From positions 1 through 64,000 of the forward strand of contig DATLOZ010000012.1 of assembly GCA_035535995.1 (NCBI GenBank): a stretch of DNA of 64,000 nt. The letters are read 5' to 3'. Below are positions 52,411 to 59,676 of the stretch, one piece after another. The notes under the pieces were generated by a model that did no database searches, was not told the DNA's origin, and saw only the letters and a list, made by a program, of their open reading frames with translations. The position numbers and the translations under genes were made by a program. Origin of the DNA: JANYCO01 sp035535995. GTDB taxonomy: Bacteria; Bacteroidota; Bacteroidia; Cytophagales; Cytophagaceae. Position 1 is the stretch's first letter, and every line of letters begins with the position of its first letter.

Positions 52411-53304
52411 CTATATTAAAAAGCGGTTGCTAAATAAAAGATTAGTATTGAAATAACTTTTCTTGATTTGGCCTTTTTCCTCCAGCCAATCCAGAAAATC
52501 ATCCCATTGTTGTTCTTCCATCAAACCCCACTTTCCTTTTTTGGTGAGATAATATTCGCAGGAAGAACGCATAGTTTGAATTAATAATTCTTTGTCGGGA
52601 AAAATTTCTGCACCGCGCTGATGCAGGAAAGCAGCGGTTTTGTCGGGATCGGCAGCTATTTCAAGGTAGGCGCGGGAAGTAATATCGAAAAAACTTTTTA
52701 CCAAAAAAGAATAATCGGCAATAAATTCCTGTCGCGAAACCAGTAGTGTGCAGGGGCCATAAGGAACACCGGCTTCTTGGGGAGTAAAAAGATTGAACTC
52801 GATTCCATTCAACTTTGCTTCTACCACTTCAATATTTTTAAACAGCCATACAAAGTCTGCTTCTTTTTCGAAAAGCAGTTTATAGATGTCCAGTTTATTG
52901 GGCGTTACAAAATTAACATTTGCTGCGGCCTGGTTGATGATCTCTTTTTCAAAAGGCAGTTCCATCGCAGCATAGGTTTTTCCTTTCAGTTTTTTGAGCG
53001 AATCAATTCCTGATTTTTTCAAAGTGCCAAAAGCGCTGGGATTCCCTTGCAGCAATGCCGCCAGCGCTACCAATTCCTTATATCCATATTGATGTGAGCG
53101 GATCACCATTTCGCTTGGAGCGATGGCGAAGGCTACTTGTTTTCTGAAAAGTTTTTCAATTGGCGGAACTTCATACTGATCTTTTTCGGGAGAAATGAGC
53201 TGTACATCCAATCCGGCTTCTTTGTACCAACCGTTGAACTGCGCCAGGTAAAGTCCTGCATGCACAGCATTCGGAGTCCAGTCTAGTGCGACTTTTATTT
53301 TCAT
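52411..53304 (-). CDS. NMT1/THI5-like protein without a signal peptide
   Basis: The 297-residue protein matches the NMT1/THI5-like substrate-binding family, starting MKIKVALDWTPNAVHAGLYL and keeping FAIAPSEMVIRSHQ and GVPYGPCTLLVSRQEF. Related proteins bind thiamine pyrimidine (HMP or formyl-aminopyrimidine) for ABC uptake, or as THI5 make HMP. There is no signal or lipobox, unlike transporter subunits. The CCCFC motif of THI5 is not seen, and no permease or ATPase gene is near. It is 30 bases downstream of a TonB receptor under a TPP riboswitch, so a thiamine-precursor role is firm but the exact one is open. Confidence 0.8.
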   Translation of the reverse strand: MKIKVALDWTPNAVHAGLYLAQFNGWYKEAGLDVQLISPEKDQYEVPPIEKLFRKQVAFAIAPSEMVIRSHQYGYKELVALAALLQGNPSAFGTLKKSGIDSLKKLKGKTYAAMELPFEKEIINQAAANVNFVTPNKLDIYKLLFEKEADFVWLFKNIEVVEAKLNGIEFNLFTPQEAGVPYGPCTLLVSRQEFIADYSFLVKSFFDITSRAYLEIAADPDKTAAFLHQRGAEIFPDKELLIQTMRSSCEYYLTKKGKWGLMEEQQWDDFLDWLEEKGQIKKSYFNTNLLFSNRFLI

Positions 53305-53334
53305 TATTCTAATATAAATAAAAACCGCCAGTTA

Positions 53335-55734
53335 TCAGAATTTCATATTCAACGTCACGAAAAAGTTGCGCGTCGCTGCTGGATAGTACGAAGGATAAGC
53401 CACCTGCGAAAGCGTGCCACCACCGCTCTGCATCATGTAGTTGTTGGGTGTACCGGAATTATAATATTTTGTATTTGTAAAATTATTGAGCTGGAAACTA
53501 AGTGAATGCTCTCCTGTTTTGATAAACTTATTCAGCTTCAATGCCAGTCGCAGGTCGGCAAAGAAGTAAGCGGGTGTAGTAAGCGCAGCGTTGTTGGTAT
53601 TGTCGAGATACATTTTACTTACATATTTCCCGATCACATCCAGCGACAGCCAGGATAGTGGTGTGAAGCGGATGCCTTGATTTACGGTGACGGCTGGGGT
53701 CAATACGGGGATCGCGTTTTTAGTAGTGACCGATTCTGTGGTATACGTGTTCGCACCGGTGCTATCGTACACCGGAAGATCTTGTGTATAGGATTTGATG
53801 CGGTTGACAGTAAAGGCAGAAGTATTCATTAAGGCGATCATTCTGTGTACCTGCCAGGTCCAGTCGAGCTCAAGACCGCGGCGGTAGCTGCGCGGCACAT
53901 TTTTGCGAATGGAATAGCCGAAATAATTCAACGCTCCGGTAGCCGCGATCTCGTTGCGGAATTCCATCAGGAAGATGTTGGTATTGAATCTTACTTTTTT
54001 GGTATGGATCTCATTTCCTACTTCAAGGTTGTAAACTGTTTCCGGTTTCACATCGCTTTGTTTCACATCAAAATTGGCGCGATCGTCTCCAAGATAATCA
54101 ATGCGCGTAGGCTCACGTGTAGTCTTGCCGCCGCTGAGGTAAAAACTGTTTTTATCGGTTACATTATAACGCACTCCCAGCTTGGGATTGAAGAAGAGCC
54201 ATTGCATATTCTGCACGTGAAACGTATCGCGGAAAATAGGTTCGTCTTTTCCTTTGTATTGAAAAGCAGCATAGCGTACTTGACCGTCGGCAAATAACAT
54301 GATCTTTTCCGTAAGGTCGTATTGCAGTTTTAGGAATGAACTCAACTCTTGTTTGTAACCAGTATTGAAATATACTTCATGATTCGTACCCACACCTGCC
54401 GGAAGATCCTGCGCCCATTTTACCTGCATGTAGTGGTCCGACTGGAACATATTTCCGTGTATTCCGAAATTTAATTTCAACCGGTTGCCAGTATAATTGA
54501 GGTAAGCCATTGCTCCATAAAAATATTGATTGAGCTTATAGCTGCCTAGTACGGTAGTACTGGTATTTGCAGAATCGCGATCGGGCATATTGAGATAAGC
54601 GTATGGATAATCGGAAAACAGCAGATCAAAATAACCATCGCCTTTTACAAAATAAGCTGAGCTTGCCAGGTTAATTTTTTTGTTGAACTCATACGTGTAT
54701 TGCACCTGGAAAAAATTTTGCCGGAAGCGGTCTTTGTTTTCGCTTGTCAGAGGATTGTAGGTGCGATTTGTATCGAGAATAGATTTGTCGGTAGCTACGT
54801 AAGCCAGCGTAGAATGTGCATTTCCGCCGAAGGCATTAAATTTTAACAAAGATTTTTTTCCATAATATGCGCCGCTCACCAGGAAGCTGCTGATGTTGGC
54901 AGAAGAGTGATCGCGGTAGCCATCGGTGCCTACGTTGGAGAACCTTCCGTAAAAGGCGAATTTATCTTTCAGTAATCCGGATTGAAATTCTCCGGCAACT
55001 CTTCTTGACACAAAAGAGCCATAGCCGGTAGACAGCGCAAACGAAGGTTTGGCGGCCAGATCTGTAGTGATCATGTTTACCGCGCCCCCGAAGGAAGCGG
55101 CACCGTTTGTGGAAGTCCCCACGCCACGCTGGATCTGAATGCTCTTTAAGCTAGTAGAGAGGTCAGCGAAATTATTGAAATAATATCCTTGTGTTTCCGG
55201 ATCGTTGATCGGAATTCCATTGATGGTCATGTTAATTCTTGTCTGATCAATTCCGCGTAAGCGAAAATAGGAATAACCGATCCCATTTCCGGTTTCGGAG
55301 TACGAGGTAACGGATGGTGCATTGTTGATGAGTGTTGGAATATCGTGACCATAATATTTTGCTTTGATCTCCTGCTGCGACATATTATACTGCGTTACGG
55401 GAGTCTGGCTATTAGCGCGGATGGCTGTGACTACAATTTCTTCGCTTACTTTTTCAACCGGTACGAGTGAGAAATTAAAAATTGCGTCCTGGTCTTTGAT
55501 CTCCACTTGCTGTTCTGCAGCAGCGTAGCCCAAAGCTTCTATCCTAAGCGTGTATATTCCGGGAGCGAGGTCGGAGAATTCAAAATTTCCTCCGGCATCA
55601 GTGATTTGATTTTTATTTTGTTGGACCAGGATGATGCTGGCGCCTTCGATCGGTTCGTTGTTTTTGGAATCGGTGAGTGTTCCTTTAAGAGAAAAATTCA
55701 ACAGCTGGGTCACCAGCAAAAGTAAATTTAGCAT
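53335..55734 (-). CDS. TonB-dependent receptor under a TPP riboswitch
   Basis: From the start at 55734 the protein has 799 residues: a signal peptide (MLNLLLLVTQLLNFSLKG), a carboxypeptidase-like beta domain (about 20-95, GASIILVQQNKNQITDAGGN), a plug (about 115-230, VTSYSETGNGIGYSYFRLRG) and a 22-strand barrel ending NFFVTLNMKF. It should import thiamine or a precursor across the outer membrane, given the riboswitch 250 bases upstream. An ATG 11 codons further upstream (55767) is also open but puts polar residues before the signal. Confidence 0.9.
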   Translation of the reverse strand: MLNLLLLVTQLLNFSLKGTLTDSKNNEPIEGASIILVQQNKNQITDAGGNFEFSDLAPGIYTLRIEALGYAAAEQQVEIKDQDAIFNFSLVPVEKVSEEIVVTAIRANSQTPVTQYNMSQQEIKAKYYGHDIPTLINNAPSVTSYSETGNGIGYSYFRLRGIDQTRINMTINGIPINDPETQGYYFNNFADLSTSLKSIQIQRGVGTSTNGAASFGGAVNMITTDLAAKPSFALSTGYGSFVSRRVAGEFQSGLLKDKFAFYGRFSNVGTDGYRDHSSANISSFLVSGAYYGKKSLLKFNAFGGNAHSTLAYVATDKSILDTNRTYNPLTSENKDRFRQNFFQVQYTYEFNKKINLASSAYFVKGDGYFDLLFSDYPYAYLNMPDRDSANTSTTVLGSYKLNQYFYGAMAYLNYTGNRLKLNFGIHGNMFQSDHYMQVKWAQDLPAGVGTNHEVYFNTGYKQELSSFLKLQYDLTEKIMLFADGQVRYAAFQYKGKDEPIFRDTFHVQNMQWLFFNPKLGVRYNVTDKNSFYLSGGKTTREPTRIDYLGDDRANFDVKQSDVKPETVYNLEVGNEIHTKKVRFNTNIFLMEFRNEIAATGALNYFGYSIRKNVPRSYRRGLELDWTWQVHRMIALMNTSAFTVNRIKSYTQDLPVYDSTGANTYTTESVTTKNAIPVLTPAVTVNQGIRFTPLSWLSLDVIGKYVSKMYLDNTNNAALTTPAYFFADLRLALKLNKFIKTGEHSLSFQLNNFTNTKYYNSGTPNNYMMQSGGGTLSQVAYPSYYPAATRNFFVTLNMKF

Positions 55735-55789
55735 TGCCTTATTGATTTTGTTATATGACCTATCCACCTCTTTGAGCCTTTCTACGATA

Positions 55790-55857
55790 AGACCTATAAG
55801 GTTTTGTTAACCCTATATTTAATAACGCGAAATACTTTCATAAAACCTTATAGGTTT
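55790..55857. repeat. Palindromic repeat, family D copy 2
   Basis: AGACCTATAAGGTTTT (55790-55805) pairs with AAAACCTTATAGGTTT (55842-55857). It matches the copy at 26711-26807 and lies in the leader between the riboswitch and the receptor start. Confidence 0.8.
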
Positions 55858-55989
55858 AGTGACGCGGACAGTCAAATTTTTAATACAAAGCGATAAGAGG
55901 AAAAAGCTTTTCCTCTTTCATCAAAATATCAATAGGTGAAGTGAATACAGACAAGTGATCAATTAGAATAGATCATCTGCTCAAAGAAT

Positions 55990-56090
55990 AGAGCCTTTTC
56001 CCTTCGCAGCCATTACACTGATCAGGTTCAGAGGGTATAATCTCAGTCCCGGCCAAATAAGCCAGACACCCCTAAAGATTGCCAAAAGTA
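55990..56090 (-). promoter_or_regulatory. TPP riboswitch (THI element) and its promoter
   Basis: On the minus strand the leader reads GGGGTGTC, then GGGACTGAGATTATACCC, CTGAACCTGATCAGTGTAAT and GCTGCGAAGGGAA, the conserved THI-box blocks in order. The -7 element TACTTTTG (56090-56083) places transcription start at the 5' end of the aptamer. It lies upstream of the TonB receptor and NMT1-like genes and should lower their expression when TPP is high. About 220 bases of leader follow, including a family D repeat; no clear intrinsic terminator was found there. Confidence 0.95.
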
Positions 56091-56108
56091 ATTAGAAATT
56101 TAGTTGCA

Positions 56109-56555
56109 TTAAAGTGTTTCAGACACTTTTTCCACTTTAAATAAATGCTTTGTGCGAGCAGAAATATGAAATTCTACGATATCTCCTTCTGAGAAGGCAT
56201 TGTAGCTTTCTTTGTCTACAATAAAAACATTCCCGTCCATATGGAGTTGGTATTTATCTTCTCTGCTTTTATAGCTTTTGCGGGAAAGCACACCTTTGTA
56301 CACCTTTTTCTCTTTTTTCAACAGGTCTTCGAAATAGCTTCTGTTGGAATAGAAGAAAAAACAGAGATAAGAAAGCGCAAATAAGGTTGCAACAGCATAA
56401 GGTCCTAATTCTGTATTGGCAGGTAAAATATGATCTGAGATCAGAAATGATGCAATGGCTATGATTCCGAAGAAGATCAAATAACCGATAAAGCTCCCTT
56501 TTTTAAGGTTAATTAGCTCTCTTAGTTCATCATTGTTCAAACTTAAATATTTCAT
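56109..56555 (-). CDS. Small membrane protein with C-terminal beta domain
   Basis: The 148-residue protein has two membrane helices (SFIGYLIFFGIIAIASFLIS and YAVATLFALSYLCFFFYS), then a soluble part of strands (VYKGVLSRKSYKSREDKYQL, NVFIVDKESYNAFSEGDIVE, FKVEKVSETL) like an OB or SH3 barrel. I do not recognise the family. Its stop is within 19 bases of the riboswitch promoter, so it is expected to be read independently of it. Confidence 0.65.
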   Translation of the reverse strand: MKYLSLNNDELRELINLKKGSFIGYLIFFGIIAIASFLISDHILPANTELGPYAVATLFALSYLCFFFYSNRSYFEDLLKKEKKVYKGVLSRKSYKSREDKYQLHMDGNVFIVDKESYNAFSEGDIVEFHISARTKHLFKVEKVSETL

Positions 56556-56825
56556 AATGGTTAGTCAGTTCGTTAGACTTAGTTAGAAATTTTAATAAAA
56601 CTACCGGTGGCTTCTTTCTTTTTGTAAACTACTGTTATCAAATTTAACATATTCATTTTCAGCAGCAAAGCTAAACTTAGAATAATACAACAAGTTCTTT
56701 TTTAAAAGTAAGCAATCTATCCATAGTACAATTTTATATTTAATAGGTTATTACAGTACGCATAGATTTTTTCTTTATCCCGGTTACTATTCGGTGGTAA
56801 GGCGTATACGCATAGATATACCCTT
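56556..56825. other. Gap between divergent genes
   Basis: No gene is seen. The phrase ACGCATAGAT occurs twice (about 56757 and 56808), and the region between them is otherwise unremarkable. Its right end holds the promoter of the small cysteine-rich protein. Confidence 0.5.
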
Positions 56826-56854
56826 TTTGTTGCACTTTTGAAATATTAAATTTG
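56826..56854 (+). promoter_or_regulatory. Promoter of the small cysteine-rich gene
   Basis: TTTG (56826-56829), 17 bases, TAAATTTG (56847-56854) fits the Bacteroidota consensus. It places the transcript start near 56861, which favours the gene start at 56900 over the upstream ATG at 56852. Confidence 0.6.
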
Positions 56855-56899
56855 TATAATAAGCTTAACATATACATGTTTCATCTTATTATACAAAAA

Positions 56900-57124
56900 A
56901 TGGCTACTTGCGGTTATTTATGTCCTATATGTGAAGGGAGAGGTTTTAAAGAAGATGGCTCCGAGTGCGATTGGTGCACTGTCAAACCTATGAATAAAGG
57001 GGAAATGACTGAATCTGAAAAAGAGAAAAAGGAAAAAGAATTGCAGGAATGGATTGAGAAGGTACACCAAGGACCTTGCTGCTCGGATCCCGGGGATTGT
57101 CTGAACCAGGATCTACGAGATTAG
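56900..57124 (+). CDS. Small zinc-knuckle protein
   Basis: The 74-residue protein carries CPIC (8-11) and CDWC (23-26) around EGRGFKEDG, a layout like one DnaJ-type zinc knuckle (CxxCxGxG). A charged helix follows (MTESEKEKKEKELQEWIEKV), then a second Cys group (CCSDPGDC). A structural zinc is inferred from the paired CxxC motifs. The partner and function are unknown. An in-frame ATG 16 codons upstream would add a hydrophobic stretch and is less likely given the promoter. Confidence 0.65.
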   Translation: MATCGYLCPICEGRGFKEDGSECDWCTVKPMNKGEMTESEKEKKEKELQEWIEKVHQGPCCSDPGDCLNQDLRD

Positions 57125-57193
57125 AGGATGAACATGATTTTTGTATTTTTTATTTCGTCCTTGCTTGTGTCCCCAGAGACAGTCACCTCGCTG

Positions 57194-57652
57194 TCAATTC
57201 CTCTCTTCGCTTTCATATCCAAAATCTGCTTTTAAATCTTTGCCCAGAGCAGCGGCTACTGCCATTTGGTCGCATCTTTCGTTTTCGGGATGCCCTGCGT
57301 GGCCACGGATCCAGTTGAAACGTACTTTATGTTTTTTGTATATATAAATAAAACGTCTCCATAGGTCTTCGTTTTTTTTCTCTTTAAAATTTTTCTTTTC
57401 CCAATCCCAGATCCAACCTTTTTCTACGGCATCTACTACGTATTTTGAATCGGAATAAATGGTTACTTCGCTTCCCTCGTTCTTCAAGGCTTCCAGTCCT
57501 ACGATCGCTGCGAGCAGTTCCATGCGGTTATTGGTAGTATGACGAAACCCTTCGCTGAGCTCTTTGCGAAATTGTTTAAAAGTCAGAATAACGCCGTACC
57601 CACCTGGTCCCGGGTTCCCTCTTGAAGCGCCGTCTGTGTATATATTGATCAT
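57194..57652 (-). CDS. rnhA: Ribonuclease HI
   Basis: The 152-residue enzyme has the full acidic set: Asp7 (IYTDGASRGNPGPGGYG), Glu45 (NNRMELLAA), Asp68 (YSDSKYV) and the Asp of NERCDQMA. His near RGHAGHPENE is also present. It cuts RNA in RNA-DNA hybrids. I start at 57652; the 25 upstream codons lie in a foldback repeat and are not expected to be translated. A C-terminal tail of about ten residues is charged. Confidence 0.93.
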   Translation of the reverse strand: MINIYTDGASRGNPGPGGYGVILTFKQFRKELSEGFRHTTNNRMELLAAIVGLEALKNEGSEVTIYSDSKYVVDAVEKGWIWDWEKKNFKEKKNEDLWRRFIYIYKKHKVRFNWIRGHAGHPENERCDQMAVAAALGKDLKADFGYESEERN

Positions 57653-57660
57653 TTTTTGAA

Positions 57661-57840
57661 CCTTGATTTGCTGGATTAGAAGATTTACTTGATTTTGATT
57701 TTCACGATTTAAAATGAATGTAAACATATCAATTCCAGAAAGAAAATAAAACCGGTGATTAGATGAATCTTGTTTAAATTTTTGACAACCAAATTTTGCA
57801 AATCAAAATCAAGTAAATCTTCTAATCCAGAGAATCAAGG
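57661..57840. repeat. Foldback element between recX and rnhA
   Basis: Arms of about 40 bases (57661-57702 and 57798-57840) share CTGGATTAGAAGATTTACTT and CCTTGATT ends with few mismatches. The outer CCTTGATT at the right end supplies the TGA stop of recX, and the left end lies next to the rnhA start. Confidence 0.8.
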
Positions 57841-58314
57841 TTCAGATTTTAAAATTTCCCAAACCAACTCTGCCTCAAAGCCTTTCCCGATAAGGTATTG
57901 CGCCAGTTTATGTTTTCGTTTGAAAGGGTCTTTTTCTTTCTCCTTTTCATCCCTTTTTGCCAGTAATTGTGTCAACGTTTTGCGATAGGATTCATCTGAA
58001 ATTTCTTTCATGGCTTGCCGGATGCAATATTCAGAAATGTTTTTTTGTTTAAGTCCTTCGATTATTTTTTTTCTTCCCCAGTGTTTGATCCTGAATTTTC
58101 CTCCTGCATATGCCTTGGCAAATCTTTCTTCATTGAGAAAATTTTCCTGGATCAACTTTACAATTGTATTTTCTACCGAATCTTTATCTAATCCGTACCC
58201 GTATAATTTATCACGAACTTCCTGCTGAGTCCTTTCCTGATAAGCACAAAAGGCACTTATTTTCATAAGTATCTCTTTATCAGTATAAGATTTTTCTTTT
58301 TTAGGTAAGTTCAT
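57835..58314 (-). CDS. recX: RecX regulatory protein
   Basis: The protein (159 residues from 58314) has the three tandem three-helix repeats of RecX: ISAFCAYQERTQQEVRDKL, FLNEERFAKAYAGGKFRIKH and YRKTLTQLLAKRD. RecX caps and disassembles RecA filaments. It is far from recA here (about 34 kb), as in many Bacteroidota. It has a highly charged stretch (RDEKEKEKDPFKRKHK). Its stop lies in the foldback element. Confidence 0.85.
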   Translation of the reverse strand: MNLPKKEKSYTDKEILMKISAFCAYQERTQQEVRDKLYGYGLDKDSVENTIVKLIQENFLNEERFAKAYAGGKFRIKHWGRKKIIEGLKQKNISEYCIRQAMKEISDESYRKTLTQLLAKRDEKEKEKDPFKRKHKLAQYLIGKGFEAELVWEILKSEP

Positions 58315-58348
58315 TTTATTACATTTACACAACTAAAGTATAATTTAA

Positions 58349-59668
58349 TTGAGAAATAAAAAGGCATTACTGATTCTTTTTCTTGCCAATGGTATATCGG
58401 GTTTTGCGCAGGGCATTACCATGCTAAGTATTCCCTGGTATTTTGCCGGTCAGAATCAATCTTCGTTATTTAATATTTTTTATGCTTTGGTTACCCTTGG
58501 CTCTCTCTTCTGGGGCCTTTACGCAGGCGCGCTTGTAGACGGCTTCAACCGTAAGGATGTGTTTCTTGGCACCAACTTCATCGAAGGGTTGATCGTGCTT
58601 TCCATCGCCTCGCTTGGCTTCAAAGAATTTGCTTCTCCCGAACTGAAAGATCATGCGCTTCCTACTGCGCTTATCGTGATGGTATTTGCCACTACCTTTT
58701 TTGGCTACATTATTCATTATCCTAACTTGTATGCTTTTGCTCAGGAAATTTCCGATCCGAAAGATTATACAAAAGTAACTTCATACATCGAGATCGTAGG
58801 ACAATCCACTGCAATTGCTTCTGCTGCGTTGGGTGTATTTCTCCTCGAAGGCGTTGATACGATTGAGACCATTCCTTTTATTGGCGCGCTTCCGCTCAAG
58901 ATCGAAAAATGGGAACTGCACGAGATCTTCCTGCTCGACGGTATTACCTACATTCTTTCCTTCATCATGATCATTTTTATCAAATACAAACCAGTGAAAA
59001 ACCTGGCGCAGTTTGACGAAGGTGATCTGAAAGACCGCCTGAAATCAGGCTACGATTTTCTTGCCAACAATAGACTGGTTACCGTTTTCGGCGTTTGCTC
59101 CTACTCGATCTTTATTGTGCTTTTGGTAGAACGATTCGGTTTGCTTCCGATCTATGTAAAAAATAACCTGCAAGAAGGTGGTGACGTACTCAGCTTTTCC
59201 GAAGTGATGTACGCCTCCGGCTCGCTGCTGGCGGGCTTTATGGTGGGAGGTTTCCTTACCAAAATGCCTATTCCGAAATCAATTATTATTTTTATCTGCT
59301 TTACTTCTGTTGGTTTCTTCATCAGCACGGTGATTGATGAAAGTATTATCTTTTACGTAGTATCGTTTATGTTCGGCATCGCCAATGCAGGCTCACGGAT
59401 CTTCAGAATTTCTTACTTGTTTATGTTGGTGCCTAATGAACTTACAGGCCGCGTAAACAGTATGTTCAATGTGATCACCACGGTATTTCGTCTGACTTTT
59501 ATTCTTTTGTTCAGCTTACCTTTCTTCTCAAGAGAATCTAATATCACACTTGCCTATGCTACGTTAGGCTTCTTCACGCTTTCAGCAGGTATTGTACTGA
59601 TTGTGTTGTACAAAAGACTTTTGGCGCTTACGGAAGGCCTTTCCGATGCGGAACAGGCCCATCACTAA
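58349..59668 (+). CDS. MFS transporter
   Basis: The 439-residue protein has twelve hydrophobic helices in the major-facilitator pattern, with the loop LVDGFNRKDVFLGTNFIEGL after helix 2 and a cytoplasmic stretch (KYKPVKNLAQFDEGDLKDRL) in the middle. It starts with TTG at 58349. The next ATG would remove the first helix, so TTG is preferred. It resembles the MFS_3/EmrB-type exporters, but the substrate is unknown. It is divergent from recX and lies eight bases before murF-alr. Confidence 0.8.
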   Translation: MRNKKALLILFLANGISGFAQGITMLSIPWYFAGQNQSSLFNIFYALVTLGSLFWGLYAGALVDGFNRKDVFLGTNFIEGLIVLSIASLGFKEFASPELKDHALPTALIVMVFATTFFGYIIHYPNLYAFAQEISDPKDYTKVTSYIEIVGQSTAIASAALGVFLLEGVDTIETIPFIGALPLKIEKWELHEIFLLDGITYILSFIMIIFIKYKPVKNLAQFDEGDLKDRLKSGYDFLANNRLVTVFGVCSYSIFIVLLVERFGLLPIYVKNNLQEGGDVLSFSEVMYASGSLLAGFMVGGFLTKMPIPKSIIIFICFTSVGFFISTVIDESIIFYVVSFMFGIANAGSRIFRISYLFMLVPNELTGRVNSMFNVITTVFRLTFILLFSLPFFSRESNITLAYATLGFFTLSAGIVLIVLYKRLLALTEGLSDAEQAHH

Positions 59669-59676
59669 TTATAGTT

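Noticed and set aside
52411..53304. Naming the NMT1-like gene thiY or THI5
   Set aside because: It lacks both an export signal (ThiY) and the CCCFC motif (THI5), so neither name is safe.
57653..57727. 25-codon upstream extension of rnhA
   Set aside because: It lies in a foldback repeat, and RNase HI normally starts at the MxxIYTDG segment.
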